From NCBI RefSeq assembly GCF_014196845.1, contig NZ_JACIEM010000006.1, forward strand, positions 406,810 through 470,809: a stretch of DNA of 64,000 bases. The letters are read 5' to 3'. The notes beneath the pieces are model-generated. The model did no database searches. It was not told the DNA's origin and was given only the letters and a program-made list of their open reading frames with translations. Positions within the stretch are counted from its first letter, which is position 1, and each line of letters opens with the position of its first letter. This document shows, in pieces, positions 9,718 through 19,476 of the stretch. The stretch comes from Aurantimonas endophytica (GTDB lineage Bacteria > Pseudomonadota > Alphaproteobacteria > Rhizobiales > Rhizobiaceae). The position numbers and the translations under genes are program-made.

Positions 9718-9742
9718 GTGTGCTTTCCTCGGAATGATCCGA

Positions 9743-9791
9743 AACCCGTCCGGTTTCTGAAGGCACTAAGCCATACGTAACCCGTACGGTT
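9743..9791. promoter_or_regulatory. Duplicated palindromic operator candidate
   Basis: AACCCGTCCGGTT at 9743-9755 and AACCCGTACGGTT at 9779-9791 are two 13-base near-palindromes with start points 36 bases apart, upstream of the minus-strand SH3 gene. The shape (AACC-N5-GGTT) resembles TetR-type operators. No regulator gene of that type is adjacent. Confidence 0.5.
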
Positions 9792-9830
9792 CCGGAACGA
9801 GGCTGTTAGCTGGGGTTCAGCTTCGCGCCC

Positions 9831-10769
9831 TCAGCGCCGCGCCTCGATCGCATCCCAGAGCAGCGCCGCGATATCCGGCCCGCCGAAGCGCTTGATCTCG
9901 CGGATGCCGGTCGGCGAGGTGACGTTGATCTCGGTCAGCAGGTCGCCGATCACGTCGATGCCGACGAAGATCAGGCCGCGCTCCTTCAGCGCCGGGCCGA
10001 TGCGCCGGCAGATCTCCCTCTCCCGCTCCGTCAGCTCGGTCGCCTCGGCGCGGCCGCCGACATGCATGTTGGAGCGCGCATCGGTCTCGGAGGGGACGCG
10101 GTTGATCGCGCCGGCATATTCACCGTCGACCAGGATGATGCGCTTGTCGCCCTTGCGCACGTCCTTCAGGTAGCGCTGCACGATGAACGGCTCGCGGAAG
10201 AGGAGCCCGAACGTCTCCAGGAACGAGGTGAGGTTGCGGTCGCCCTCGGTGATGTGGAACACCCCGGCGCCGCCATTGCCGTAGAGCGGCTTCAGCACGA
10301 TCTCGCCGAACTCCGCGCGGAACGCGGCGACTTCCTCCGGGTCCTTGGTGATCAGCGTCTCCGGCATCAGGTCGGCGAACTCGGTGACGAAGATCTTCTC
10401 CGGCGCGTTGCGGACCGAGGCGGGGTCGTTGACCACCAGCGTCTTCGGGTGGATGCGGTCGAGAATATGCGTCGAGGTGATGTAGGCCATGTCGAAGGGC
10501 GGGTCCTGGCGCAGCAGCACGACGTCCATCTCGGCGAGGTCGACCTTCTCCGTCGGCCCGAGGGTGAAGTGGTTGCCCTGTTCCTCGCGCACCTCCATCG
10601 CCTCGCCGCGGGCCGTGGCGCGGCCATCGCGCAGCGACAGCCTGTCGGGCGTATAGTGGAACAGCGTGTGGCCGCGCTGCTGCGCCTCGAGGCAGAGGGC
10701 GAAGGTGGAGTCGCCCTTGATCGAGATCGAGGAGACATGGTCCATCTGGACGGCGACTTTGAGCGCCAT
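9831..10769 (-). CDS. gshB: Glutathione synthase
   Basis: ATP-grasp ligase that joins gamma-glutamylcysteine and glycine, the second step of glutathione synthesis, in the cytosol. The 312-residue protein has the prokaryotic GshB N-terminal domain ([40 protein letters not shown]) and the ATP-grasp domain ([58 protein letters not shown]). The length is the family norm. Single gene with 86 bases to the upstream glk; gshA is not in the window. Confidence 0.95.
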   Translation of the reverse strand: MALKVAVQMDHVSSISIKGDSTFALCLEAQQRGHTLFHYTPDRLSLRDGRATARGEAMEVREEQGNHFTLGPTEKVDLAEMDVVLLRQDPPFDMAYITSTHILDRIHPKTLVVNDPASVRNAPEKIFVTEFADLMPETLITKDPEEVAAFRAEFGEIVLKPLYGNGGAGVFHITEGDRNLTSFLETFGLLFREPFIVQRYLKDVRKGDKRIILVDGEYAGAINRVPSETDARSNMHVGGRAEATELTEREREICRRIGPALKERGLIFVGIDVIGDLLTEINVTSPTGIREIKRFGGPDIAALLWDAIEARR

Positions 10770-10855
10770 GGCGGCTGTCCTTGACTGGGGAGGGGAGGTT
10801 TCGCCGCTGTGGTAGCGCCGTCGCGCCCGTCAGGCAACGGCAGCGGTGCGGGGCA

Positions 10856-11893
10856 TCAGCCCCCGGGCAGTGCGATCCAGCGGCGGCCGGTGGTCTCCAC
10901 CCCGAAGAAGCGCGGCGTGCGTGCGAAGGTCGCGAGCCCTGCCAGCGCCGCCAGCGGCTCGGTCACCACATAGAGCGGAATGTCCTTGAGCAGGGCGCTG
11001 TGCGGCGCCTTGTCCTCGAAGGCGGCGCGGATCTGGTCGGCCTTCAGGATCGGAAGAATGCGCTGGAAGATGCCGCCGCCGATGAACACGCCGCCCCGCG
11101 CCATGAAGATCAGCGCGATGTCGCCGGCGACGCGGCCGAGATAGGTGGCGAACAGGTCGACCGCCTCGATCGAGGCCGCGTCGCCGCGACCGGCCGCGGC
11201 CTCGGTGATCTCGGCGGGCGTCGCGTGCACCGGCTCAGCGCCGTTCACGGCGGCGATCGCCTGGTAGAGATTGACCAGGCCGCGCCCGCACAGAACCTGC
11301 TCGGCCGAGACCCGTCCCTCGATCGTCTTCAGATGCGGCCAGATGGCGAGGTCGCGCGCCGTGCGCGGCCCGAGATCGACATGGCCGCCCTCGCCGGCGA
11401 CCGGGATCCACATGTTGCGCGCCCGCACCAGCCCGGCGACGCCGAGTCCGGTTCCGGGCCCGAGCACCGCGCGGCTCGCGCCTTCGTGGACTGTGCCACC
11501 GCCGATCTGGCTGCGAGACGTCGCCGGCAGCGAGGAGATCGCCAGCGCCTGCGCCTCGAAATCGTTGAGGACGATGACCTCGCCGAGCCCGAGGCCGGCG
11601 AGCATCTGCCGCGGCCGCACCACCCAGGGGCAATTGGTCAGGTCGATCTCGTCGCCGTCGACCGGGCCGGCGACGGCGAGCACCGCCGATTGCGGCTGGA
11701 TCGAGGTCTTGTCGAGCACGCTCGCCTGGATCGCCTCGTCGATCGTCGCGAAGTCGGCGGTCTGGACGACCGGAAACATCTTCGGCTCGGCGAAGGCATC
11801 GAGAAGGATGGCGAAACGCGCATTGGTGCCGCCGATATCGCCGATCAGGATCGGAAATTTCAGGGCGTCGTTGCCGCCGCGTCGCTCCGCCAT
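10856..11893 (-). CDS. glk: Glucokinase
   Basis: Phosphorylates glucose with ATP to glucose-6-phosphate. The 345-residue protein fits the proteobacterial Glk family: N-terminal phosphate-binding [13 protein letters not shown] (residues about 17-29), the [19 protein letters not shown] segment, the [10 protein letters not shown] sugar-binding stretch, and the [12 protein letters not shown] loop with a downstream GEGGH motif. Start [13 protein letters not shown] at 11893. It precedes gshB on the same strand. Confidence 0.92.
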   Translation of the reverse strand: MAERRGGNDALKFPILIGDIGGTNARFAILLDAFAEPKMFPVVQTADFATIDEAIQASVLDKTSIQPQSAVLAVAGPVDGDEIDLTNCPWVVRPRQMLAGLGLGEVIVLNDFEAQALAISSLPATSRSQIGGGTVHEGASRAVLGPGTGLGVAGLVRARNMWIPVAGEGGHVDLGPRTARDLAIWPHLKTIEGRVSAEQVLCGRGLVNLYQAIAAVNGAEPVHATPAEITEAAAGRGDAASIEAVDLFATYLGRVAGDIALIFMARGGVFIGGGIFQRILPILKADQIRAAFEDKAPHSALLKDIPLYVVTEPLAALAGLATFARTPRFFGVETTGRRWIALPGG

Positions 11894-12502
11894 TGCTGCC
11901 CGCCTGTCTGGGTTGGGAGAATGCCGTCCATAGCGCTTCCGGCCGTCCGACGCAAAATCTCCAGGCCTTGGAAAAATTCGGATGCCGATCGCGCGGCCTG
12001 CGACGCGGCGCGCGAAATCAGCGCCGCGCCCGGTTGCTGCCGGACCGGCGGTCGGAGCCGCGTTGCCGCCCCGACAAGCGGAGCAGCGGATCGCCGAGGG
12101 CGAGCCCTCGAAACTTTACAATGCGGCACGCCCCCGGCGATCCGCGCGATGTCTTTGCGGCTTCGACACGTGCTTCCCCGCCGTGACGCGACGCTACCGC
12201 GACGCTGGCAGGGGGCACTGGCGGCCGGCTCTTCCCGGGTGTCCCCGGTCAAGCGGACCGATCCGCAGCCTCCTCGTAATGGGAGACGGTCCGGCGGCGC
12301 CTCGAAACCGTCCGGGCCGGCGCGCCTCCGGAAGGCGCGTCCGTCGCGGACACCGCTCGCCGCCCCGGCCGATCCCGGCGATCGTCCGTGCCCGCCCGGG
12401 CGGCGATGAGGGGAGTATGCGGCGGCGGCGAGGGGCGGGGATTAATGGGGTCCCAGATTTTCGAGGAGGGACTTTTTCGTGCCTCGCCTGCAGGGCTGAG
12501 GG
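11894..12502. other. Gene-free stretch
   Basis: I see no convincing gene on either strand between glk and the mepA downstream repeat. The open frames present have no recognisable domains and read as composition artefacts. No tRNA, CRISPR or insertion-sequence ends were seen. Confidence 0.5.
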
Positions 12503-12562
12503 GCCGCATGACCCCCCTCTGTCCTGCCGGACATCTCCCCCACAAGGGGGAGATCGACAGGC
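12503..12562. repeat. Rhizobiales-type palindromic intergenic repeat
   Basis: Contains the stretch CCCCTCTGTCCTGCCGGACA and a perfect 9-base hairpin (ATCTCCCCC at 12533-12541, GGGGGAGAT at 12546-12554, loop ACAA). This wording is familiar from repeated intergenic elements of Agrobacterium, Mesorhizobium and relatives. It lies about 50 bases downstream of mepA and may serve as its terminator on the minus strand. Confidence 0.65.
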
Positions 12563-12613
12563 ACGGTAGGCCGCGTCCGATCGTCGACGGCCGCAAGACC
12601 GGCAGGATCGGGT

Positions 12614-13615
12614 CTACTGCAGCGGGCGGCTGGTGGGGATCGGGACCGACGCCGTCGGGGCGTAGGAGAGGGCGCCGGGGACGGCGTCGCGCGGTGCGGC
12701 GGCGAGGACCGGGTTGCCCGAGCCCATGCCCGGCGCGTTGAGGACGACGCGGCACTGGTTCGGCAGGTCGGCGAGGCCCATCGGCCGCTTCGGCTTGGCG
12801 GGCTTGGCGGGCTTGGCGTTGGGCGGTGGCGGCTTCAGCGCGACGTTGAACCACCAGCCGAGATCGCCGCAGCCGTCGCCGCTGCCGGTCGATTCCTGCG
12901 GCGTGCAGCCGGCCGATCCCGGCTGGCAGCGCAGGCGGACGTGGAAATGTTCGTGATGGCCGTAGATCGGCCGCACCTTGTTGAGCCAGGCGCGGTCGCG
13001 GCCGGCCGTCTCGCAGAGCTTCTTCTTGATGCCGGGATGGACGAAGACGCGCTGCACCTCGCGGTCTTCGGCGGCGAGGCGGATGAGGTCGCGGTAATTG
13101 TCGGTCCAGATCCGGTCGTCGACGGTGAGCGTTCCCTCCCGCAGCACCGAGCGGAAGGCGAAATCCTCGCGCGCCTGTTGCGTGAGGCGTTGCGCCGGCA
13201 TCGGCTGCAGCCAGATGTCGGCGTCGAGGCCGATCTGGTGCGAGGCATGGCCGAAGGGCAGCGGGCCGCCCCGGGCCTGGGAGATGTCGCCGACCAGCAG
13301 CCCCGGCCAGATGCCGCGCCGCGCCGCCTCGTCCGACAGCTGCTGGAGAAAGGCGATGGTGGCGGGATGGCCGAAGCGCCGCTCGCGCGACAGCCGCATC
13401 GCCTGCCAGTGCGGCCCGTCCGCGGGAAGCTCCGCAGCGCCCGCGAGGCAGCCTTTGGAATAGAAGCCGACGCTTTCCGGTGCGAGGGCGGCGGGACTGG
13501 CCTTGGCGGCGAACAGCTCCTTGGCCGGCGGCTCGGCATTGGCGGCGCCGGCGGCAAGGACGAGCGCCAGCAGCGTGGCAGCCAAGCGCCCGGCTTTTCG
13601 TCCTGTCGCCATCAT
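12614..13615 (-). CDS. mepA: Penicillin-insensitive murein endopeptidase
   Basis: Periplasmic zinc LAS-type (M74) endopeptidase that cuts meso-DAP cross-links in peptidoglycan. Start at 13615 (ATGATG) is preferred because it places a signal peptide directly at the N-terminus (LAATLLALVLAAGAANA); an in-frame ATG 11 codons earlier is possible. Zinc and catalytic residues are visible: HASHQIGLDADIWLQP (His and Asp ligands) and the C-terminal HHEHFHVRLRCQPG. Three Cys pairs typical of the family follow. The C-terminus is extended with a Pro/Lys-rich linker and an unstructured tail. Confidence 0.93.
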   Translation of the reverse strand: MMATGRKAGRLAATLLALVLAAGAANAEPPAKELFAAKASPAALAPESVGFYSKGCLAGAAELPADGPHWQAMRLSRERRFGHPATIAFLQQLSDEAARRGIWPGLLVGDISQARGGPLPFGHASHQIGLDADIWLQPMPAQRLTQQAREDFAFRSVLREGTLTVDDRIWTDNYRDLIRLAAEDREVQRVFVHPGIKKKLCETAGRDRAWLNKVRPIYGHHEHFHVRLRCQPGSAGCTPQESTGSGDGCGDLGWWFNVALKPPPPNAKPAKPAKPKRPMGLADLPNQCRVVLNAPGMGSGNPVLAAAPRDAVPGALSYAPTASVPIPTSRPLQ

Positions 13616-13764
13616 CTTAGGGTCTTCCCTGTCGCTCTCTCGCGGCAAGCCTAGCGCGGGATCATGGTCCGAGCCTTGCGCGCCTGCCGCGTCCTGTCCC
13701 CCACCGCGTCACCGCGGCCGGGCGCCGACCCTGCCGCCGCGATGAGCCGATTTGAAGGCGGAGG

Positions 13765-14757
13765 TCAGCCGGCGACGTCGACCCAGTCGCCGGTGCGACC
13801 GGCTTCGAAGAGGGCGTCGATGGCCGCCTGGTTGCGGCGGCTGGATTCCAGCGGGAACAGCGCGACGTCGCGGCCGCGCGCCTTCTCGGCGAAGGCCTCG
13901 ACCTGCAGACGGTACTGGTTGACGCCGGGAAAGCGGAAGATCTCGGCGCGGCGGTGCTGGCGATCATGCAGCGTGACGCTGTCGCCGTCGTAGAGGCCGG
14001 CATTGAAGGGCGCGGCGACCTCGATGACGCCGTCCTCGCCGTGGAAGACCATGGTCTGGCGATGCGCCATGCCGGTGCCGAGCGTGAGGCTCAGGCCGAA
14101 ATCGCCGAAATCCGCCGTGCCGGTGACGAAGCTGTCGGTGCCGAAGGCGGGATCGATGACGACGTTCGCGCGCACCCGGCGCGGCTCGAGCCCGGTGGCG
14201 AAACGGGCGGCGACGAGCGGATAGACGCCGATGTCGCGCAGCGCGCCGCCGCCCAGCTCCGGCCGGTTGCGCATGTTGGCGGGGTCGACATTGTGATAGC
14301 TGAACGTCGATTCGACGTGCCGCAGCCGGCCGATGGCGCCGGAGGCGACGAGGTCGCGCACCGTCAGCCATTGCGGATGGTAGGTGATCATGAAGGCTTC
14401 GGCGACCACGATTCCGGCCGCTTCCGCCGCTGCCGCGATCTCGGCGATCTCGGCGGCGTTCATGCCCATCGGCTTCTCGCAGAGCACGTGCTTGCCGGCG
14501 GCGATGGCCTTCAGCGTCCATTCGGCATGCTGGGCGGTGGGCAGCGGGATGTAGACCGCCTCGACGTCGGGCGAGGCCAGCAGCGCCTCGTAGCTGCCGA
14601 ACGCCTGGCGGATGCCGTAGGTCGCCGCGATTTCGAAGGCGCGTTCGCCGTCGCGGCTGGCGATCGCCACCAGCGAGCCGTTGAGCGACTCGGCGATCGC
14701 CGGGATCAGGCGGTCGCGCCCGATCTTGGCGGTGGACAATATTCCCCAGTTCAGCAT
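13765..14757 (-). CDS. Gfo/Idh/MocA family oxidoreductase
   Basis: A 330-residue NAD(P)-dependent dehydrogenase. The N-terminal Rossmann domain starts MLNWGILSTAKIGRDRLIPAI; the family EKP motif (HVLCEKPMGMNAAE, about residues 90-103) provides the conserved Lys. The C-terminal substrate domain includes GGGALRDIGVYPL. The closest picture is a glucose-fructose oxidoreductase or dimeric dihydrodiol dehydrogenase-like enzyme, but the substrate cannot be assigned. GGAGGGA lies 6 bases before the start. Confidence 0.88.
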   Translation of the reverse strand: MLNWGILSTAKIGRDRLIPAIAESLNGSLVAIASRDGERAFEIAATYGIRQAFGSYEALLASPDVEAVYIPLPTAQHAEWTLKAIAAGKHVLCEKPMGMNAAEIAEIAAAAEAAGIVVAEAFMITYHPQWLTVRDLVASGAIGRLRHVESTFSYHNVDPANMRNRPELGGGALRDIGVYPLVAARFATGLEPRRVRANVVIDPAFGTDSFVTGTADFGDFGLSLTLGTGMAHRQTMVFHGEDGVIEVAAPFNAGLYDGDSVTLHDRQHRRAEIFRFPGVNQYRLQVEAFAEKARGRDVALFPLESSRRNQAAIDALFEAGRTGDWVDVAG

Positions 14758-14843
14758 CGCGTCCCTCCGGCGGCAGGCATCCGGCCAGGTGCAGCCGGAT
14801 GCGGACGTCGGGAATGTGGGTGGGGAACGCCCGGCGGCGAGTG

Positions 14844-15845
14844 TCAGCCGGCGAGAATGGCCGCGACCTCGGGCAGGCGGTCGAGCGGGGTCTGCGGGCG
14901 GGGGCCGATCTGGCCGATGATGTGGCCGGCCGCCGCGACGCCGAGCCGGGCGCTCTTCTCGTGATCGAGCCCCGACGTGTAGCCGCGCAGGAAGCCGCTG
15001 GCGAAGAGGTCGCCGGCGCCGGTCGTGTCGACCACCTGGTCGACGGGACTTGCCGCGACGGTGATGCGCGTCTCGCCGTCGAGGACGATGCAGCCCTTCT
15101 CGCTGCGGGTGACGATGGCGAAGCGCTTGACGTCCGCCGCCAGACGGTCGAGCGCCGGCTCCAGCGTCTCGGTCTCGTAGAGCGACATGGCCTCGCTCTC
15201 GTTGGCGAAGACGATGTCGACCGTGCCGGTGCGCATCAGCTCCAGGAACTCGTCCCTGTAGCGATGGACGCAGAAGGAATCCGACAGCGTCATCGCCACC
15301 TCGCGGCCGTTGGCGTGGGCGATGCCCGCCGCCTCGACGATCGCCTGCTTGGCGCGCGGCGGATCCCAGAGATAGCCCTCGAAATAGGTGACCTTGGCGG
15401 CCGCAACGATCGCCGGGTCGATGTCCTCGGGGCCGAGCTCGACGCAGGCGCCGAGATAGGTGTTCATCGAGCGCTCGCCGTCCGGCGTGACGAGGATCAT
15501 CGAGCGCGCCGTCGGCGGATGGCCATCGAGCGGCGTCGTGGCGAAGTGGACGCCGAGCGAGCGGATGTCGTGGGCGAAGATCTCGCCGAGCTGGTCGTTG
15601 GAGACCTTGCCGAAATAGGCGCCGGTGCCGCCGAGGCTGACGAGGCCGGCGATGGTGTTGCCGGCGCTGCCGCCGGAGGTCTCGATGGCCGGGCCCATGG
15701 CACCGTAGAGATGCTCGGCGCGCTCGGCGTCGATCAGCGTCATGCCGCCCTTCTGGATGGTTTCTCGCTCGAGAAATGCATCGTCGGTGCGGGAGATGAT
15801 GTCGACGATGGCGTTGCCGATCGTCAGGACGTCGTATTCGGCCAT
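14844..15845 (-). CDS. PfkB-family adenosine/sugar kinase
   Basis: A 333-residue ribokinase-fold kinase starting MAEYDVLTIGNAIVDI. The PfkB signatures are clear: GGSAGNTIAGLVSLGG near residue 57-72 and DTTGAGDLFASGFLRGY near residue 275, with the catalytic Asp. In Rhizobiales this family is usually annotated as adenosine kinase, which would return adenosine to AMP; a sugar substrate is not excluded. The start at 15845 excludes a long, unconserved upstream extension. Confidence 0.88.
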   Translation of the reverse strand: MAEYDVLTIGNAIVDIISRTDDAFLERETIQKGGMTLIDAERAEHLYGAMGPAIETSGGSAGNTIAGLVSLGGTGAYFGKVSNDQLGEIFAHDIRSLGVHFATTPLDGHPPTARSMILVTPDGERSMNTYLGACVELGPEDIDPAIVAAAKVTYFEGYLWDPPRAKQAIVEAAGIAHANGREVAMTLSDSFCVHRYRDEFLELMRTGTVDIVFANESEAMSLYETETLEPALDRLAADVKRFAIVTRSEKGCIVLDGETRITVAASPVDQVVDTTGAGDLFASGFLRGYTSGLDHEKSARLGVAAAGHIIGQIGPRPQTPLDRLPEVAAILAG

Positions 15846-15986
15846 GATCCGTTCCGTTGCTGGTGAATTGCCGGCCCTTCTAGAGCCTGCGGCGGCGCAT
15901 GGCCAGCGCGGAAGGGCGTATCCGGCGGCGTTGCGGCCGCGGGGGGCTGCGCCTATCTCCGGGGCGATGCCAGGAGAGACGCAAAG

Positions 15987-16730
15987 ATGATCCTCACTTC
16001 CGCCGCCCTCGCCTTCCGCGACATCTTCTCGCAGCCTTTCCGCGCGGCGCTGTGGAAGACGCTCGGCCTTGCCGCGGTCGTGCTGATCGCGCTGTGGTTC
16101 GGCGTCGGCTGGCTGTTCGAATGGCTGGCGGTGCCGTTCCTGGGCAATCTCTTTCCCGACGCCCCCGCCTGGGTCGACCAGGCCGGCACGGTCGCGGGCT
16201 TCGCGGCGGGGCTGGCGCTGGCGGTGCTGCTCGCCTTCCTTATCGGCCCGGTCAGCGCGGTGATCGCCAGCCTGTTCCTCGACGACGTCGCCGAAGTCGT
16301 CGAGCGCGAGAGCTATCCGGAAGCCCCGCAGGGTACTGCGATGGCATTCCTGCCGGGTCTCGTCCTGTCGGTAAAATTCTTCGGCGTGGTGATCCTCGGC
16401 AATCTCCTCGCCTTCGCGCTGCTGCTGGTGCCGGGCGTCAACATCGCCGCCTTCTTCCTCGTCAACGGCTATTTGCTGGGGCGGGAGTATTTCGAGTTCG
16501 CGGCGTTGCGCTATCGCACGGAGAACGAGGCGAAGGCGCTTCGGGGGCGCTATGGCACCACGGTGTTCTTCGCCGGCCTCGTCATCGCCGGCTTCCTCGC
16601 CGTTCCGCTGCTCAATCTTTTGACGCCGCTCTTCGCCGCGGCGCTGATGGTGCATCTCCACCAGCGCGTCGCGAAGAAGGAGGGCGGGTTGATCGCGTCG
16701 GCAGAGATTCCGCGGGTGGCGCGGGGGTAA
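15987..16730 (+). CDS. EI24/CysZ-like membrane protein
   Basis: A 247-residue integral membrane protein with about five hydrophobic segments, starting MILTSAALAFRDIFSQPFRAALWKTLG. The arrangement (re-entrant helix, GPVSAVIASLFLDDVAEVVE, FFLVNGYLLGREYFEFAALR) is that of the EI24/CysZ family (PF07264), whose E. coli member takes up sulfate. Sulfate transport here is only a family-level suggestion, since no cysteine-pathway gene is adjacent. AGGAGA precedes the start by about 8 bases. Confidence 0.8.
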   Translation: MILTSAALAFRDIFSQPFRAALWKTLGLAAVVLIALWFGVGWLFEWLAVPFLGNLFPDAPAWVDQAGTVAGFAAGLALAVLLAFLIGPVSAVIASLFLDDVAEVVERESYPEAPQGTAMAFLPGLVLSVKFFGVVILGNLLAFALLLVPGVNIAAFFLVNGYLLGREYFEFAALRYRTENEAKALRGRYGTTVFFAGLVIAGFLAVPLLNLLTPLFAAALMVHLHQRVAKKEGGLIASAEIPRVARG

Positions 16731-16813
16731 GGGAGCGGGCCTGGCCGGCGTCGGCCGCATCCATGCCAAGCCCGAGGCGTTAGCCCTGGCAGGGAAGCAG
16801 AAGGACCAACGCC

Positions 16814-17332
16814 ATGAGCTACGCCCGCTTCGCCGGCATGATCGCCACGTCCACCGTCGTCATGTTCGCCCTGATGTATCTCAACACCTACGCGCTGGAC
16901 CACGTCTTCTACAGCCAGACGCGGACCTGGATGGCGATCTACATGGGCGCCGTGATGGCCGTCATCATGCTGGGCTTCATGTGGTCCATGTACGGGAACA
17001 AGGCGGCCAATTTCGCCATTCTCGGCGCCGCGGTGATCGTCTTCGCGGGGTCGCTGTTCCTCGTGCGCAGCCAGGAGACGGTCGGCGACGTCGCCTACAT
17101 GAAGGCGATGATCCCGCATCATTCGATCGCGATCCTGACCAGCGAGCGGGCCGAGATCACCGATCCGCGCGTGCGCCAGCTCGCCGACGAGATCATCGAG
17201 GCGCAGGTGCGGGAGATCGACGAGATGAAGCGCCTGATCGCCGATCTCGAGGCAAGCCCACCGGCCGAAAGTGCGCCGGTGCTGCCGGCACGCCCGGCGA
17301 CTGCCGCCGACGGGCCTTCGCAGCCGCAGTAG
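16814..17332 (+). CDS. DUF305 domain-containing membrane protein
   Basis: A 172-residue protein with three membrane segments (about 7-27, 40-59 and 66-84) and a cytosolic or periplasmic DUF305 helix pair. The family signature is present: VAYMKAMIPHHSIAILTSERA, then RVRQLADEIIEAQVREIDEMKRLIADLE. The two His of the PHH motif suggest metal binding; family members often lie near copper-resistance genes, but none is seen here. Function unknown. The low-complexity Pro/Ala tail is unremarkable. Confidence 0.82.
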   Translation: MSYARFAGMIATSTVVMFALMYLNTYALDHVFYSQTRTWMAIYMGAVMAVIMLGFMWSMYGNKAANFAILGAAVIVFAGSLFLVRSQETVGDVAYMKAMIPHHSIAILTSERAEITDPRVRQLADEIIEAQVREIDEMKRLIADLEASPPAESAPVLPARPATAADGPSQPQ

Positions 17333-17472
17333 CAGCGCGAGGGGAAGAAGCCGGGCTTCACGATCGCCGAGGTCCCGGACCTGCGTGATCCCGGCATGCT
17401 TGTGCGGAAACCACAGGCGCCACGTCGCTCATTTCGCGTTGCACAATCTTGGGCGGCAGGCAAAGTGGGAGC

Positions 17473-18075
17473 ATGAACCGTGCCGCCCTCCGGATACTCA
17501 TCATCGACGAGAACCGCATCCGCTCGGCGGTGATCGAGGAAGGGCTGCGCGAGGCCGGGCATGGCGAGGTCACGACGGTCCATGACGTCGGCGGGATCGC
17601 GCGGCGCATTGCCGAGATCGAGCCGGACGTCATCGTCATCGACCTGGAAAATCCCAACCGCGACATGCTGGAAAGCATGTTCCAGCTCTCCCGTGCGGTG
17701 AAGCGGCCGATCGCCATGTTCGTCGACCGCTCCGACAGCGCCTCGATCGAGGCCGCGGTGGAGGCAGGCATCTCCGCCTATGTGGTGGACGGTTTGCGCA
17801 AGGAGCGGGTCAAGCCGGTGATCGAGATGGCGATCAGCCGGTTCAACGCATTCGCCCGGATGGCGCGCGAACTCGACGAAGCGCGCACCGAGCTCGAGAG
17901 CCGTCGGCTGGTCGACCGCGCCAAGGGCATCCTGATGACGTCGCGGGGCCTGTCGGAACAGGACGCCTACGCGCTGCTGCGCAAGACGGCGATGAACCAG
18001 AACCGCAAGATCGCCGAGATCGCGCAGAGCCTGATCACGGCGGCCGACCTGCTGCGGCCGGGAGACGAGACATGA
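17473..18075 (+). CDS. nasT: ANTAR-domain antiterminator NasT
   Basis: RNA-binding antitermination protein of nitrate assimilation. Residues about 6-125 form a response-regulator receiver (ILIIDENRIRSAVIEEG, VIVIDLENP with the acceptor-position Asp). Residues about 140-195 form the ANTAR three-helix domain (ESRRLVDRAKGILMTSRGLSEQDAYALLRKTAM) that binds twin hexaloop hairpins in leader RNA. In the known Azotobacter/Paracoccus/Bradyrhizobium systems NasS holds NasT inactive until nitrate or nitrite binds NasS. ATG 17473 is chosen over an upstream TTG because GTGGGAG precedes it. Its stop overlaps the nasS start (ATGA). The matching hairpins are seen at 19477-19517. Confidence 0.93.
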   Translation: MNRAALRILIIDENRIRSAVIEEGLREAGHGEVTTVHDVGGIARRIAEIEPDVIVIDLENPNRDMLESMFQLSRAVKRPIAMFVDRSDSASIEAAVEAGISAYVVDGLRKERVKPVIEMAISRFNAFARMARELDEARTELESRRLVDRAKGILMTSRGLSEQDAYALLRKTAMNQNRKIAEIAQSLITAADLLRPGDET

Positions 18076-19280
18076 ATGCTGGCCACCGCGTCACCGTCGG
18101 CTTCCTGCCGCTTCTCGACAGCGCGATCCTGGTGGCGGCGCGTGAGAAGGGCTTCGCCGAGGCCGAAGGCATCGAGCTGTTCCTGGTGCGCGAGAATTCC
18201 TGGGCGAGCATCCGCGACCGCCTTGCCGTCGGCCATTTCGATGCCGCGCACATGCTCGCGCCGATGCCGATCGCCTTCAATCTCGGCCTCGCCCCGCTGG
18301 CGGCGCGCACCATCGCGCCGATGGCGCTCGGACTCGGCGGCAATGCCGTCACCGTCTCGCGACGCCTGTGGGATGCGATGAAGCACCACGGCGCCGCCGA
18401 CGACCTGGATCCGGCTGAGGCCGGCAGGGCGCTCCGCGCGGCAATCACCGCGCCCCCCGGCGGCGAGCGGCCGCGCTTCGCCGTGGTCCACCCGCATTCG
18501 GGGCACAATTACGAACTGCGCTACTGGCTCGCCGCCTGCGGCATCGATCCCGATCGCGACATCGAGATCGTCATCGTGCCGCCGCCGCTGATGCCCGATG
18601 CGCTCGCCGCGGGCCGCATCGACGGATACTGCGTCGGGGAGCCGTGGAACACCGCCGCGGCAATCCGGGGCCTGGGCCGGATCGTCACCACCAAGTCGTT
18701 GATCTGGCGCTCCAGCCCGGAAAAGGTCCTCGGCGCCTCGGCAGAATGGGCCGATGCCAATCCGCAAGCGCTGGCCGGGCTGCTGCGCGGGCTTTACCGC
18801 TCGGCCCGGTGGTGCGGCGACGCCGCCAATCGCGCCGAACTCGCCGAACTTCTGGCGGCGCCGGCCTATATCGGCTGCCCGGTGGAGTGGCTCGTCCCGG
18901 CATTGTCCGGGCACCTGCATGCAGGGGACGGGACGGAAGTCGACGTCGCGGACTTCTTCATCCCGCAAGAGCGGGCAGCCACCTTCCCCTGGAAGAGCCA
19001 TGCGCTCTGGTTCTACAGCCAGATGGTGCGGTGGGGCCAGGTTGCGGCGAGCCCGCAGAACGAGGCGATCGCCCGCGACAGCTACCGCCCGGATCTCTAC
19101 CGGAGCGCGCTTCGCTCGCTCGGCGTCGCCCTGCCCGGCGCCAATGCCAAGGTCGAGGGCGGCCTGACGGAGGCCACGCCCGTAGGCTCCGCCGGCGCCA
19201 GCCTCGTCCTGGGGCCGGACGGCTTCTTCGACGGGAAGGTCTTCGATCCGGACCGGATCGCCGAGTATCTGGTGTCCTGA
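18072..19280 (+). CDS. nasS: Nitrate/nitrite sensor NasS
   Basis: A 402-residue protein of the NrtA/CmpA periplasmic-binding fold without any signal peptide, so it is cytosolic, as known for the NasS sensor. Features include VGFLPLLDSAILVAAREKGFAEAEG, AHMLAPMPIAFNLGL, the FAVVHPHSGHNYELRYWLA segment and GYCVGEPWN, all typical of nitrate/bicarbonate-binding proteins. It is translationally coupled to nasT. Expected role: bind nitrate or nitrite and release NasT, permitting readthrough of the leader terminator before the transporter gene. Confidence 0.92.
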   Translation: MNAGHRVTVGFLPLLDSAILVAAREKGFAEAEGIELFLVRENSWASIRDRLAVGHFDAAHMLAPMPIAFNLGLAPLAARTIAPMALGLGGNAVTVSRRLWDAMKHHGAADDLDPAEAGRALRAAITAPPGGERPRFAVVHPHSGHNYELRYWLAACGIDPDRDIEIVIVPPPLMPDALAAGRIDGYCVGEPWNTAAAIRGLGRIVTTKSLIWRSSPEKVLGASAEWADANPQALAGLLRGLYRSARWCGDAANRAELAELLAAPAYIGCPVEWLVPALSGHLHAGDGTEVDVADFFIPQERAATFPWKSHALWFYSQMVRWGQVAASPQNEAIARDSYRPDLYRSALRSLGVALPGANAKVEGGLTEATPVGSAGASLVLGPDGFFDGKVFDPDRIAEYLVS

Positions 19281-19322
19281 CTGCCGACATCCCGCAACGG
19301 GCCCGCTCGATGGCTGACGCAG

Positions 19323-19339
19323 TGCACAAATCCTGTGCG
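19323..19339. promoter_or_regulatory. NtrC-like binding site
   Basis: TGCAC-N7-GTGCG, a 17-base near-palindrome matching the NtrC consensus TGCACC-N5-GGTGCA at nine of ten core positions considered as half-sites. It lies about 125 bases upstream of a sigma-54 promoter, a normal enhancer distance. Confidence 0.6.
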
Positions 19340-19447
19340 GCAGCGAGAGCCGGGTGAACATGTTTCGCGCAGGCCGGGAGGGCCCATCGGGAGGCAGTTT
19401 TCGATCAAGCCGCTGTTCGTGAAGGGATAATCGGATTCTCGGATATT

Positions 19448-19463
19448 TGGCACACTTCCTGCT
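19448..19463 (+). promoter_or_regulatory. Sigma-54 (RpoN) promoter of the nitrate assimilation operon
   Basis: TGGCAC at 19448-19453 and CTGCT at 19459-19463. The invariant GG (19449-19450) and GC (19461-19462) have first bases exactly 12 apart, as required. Transcription would start near 19474, just before the first leader hairpin. Confidence 0.75.
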
Positions 19464-19476
19464 TCACTTGGGGTGA

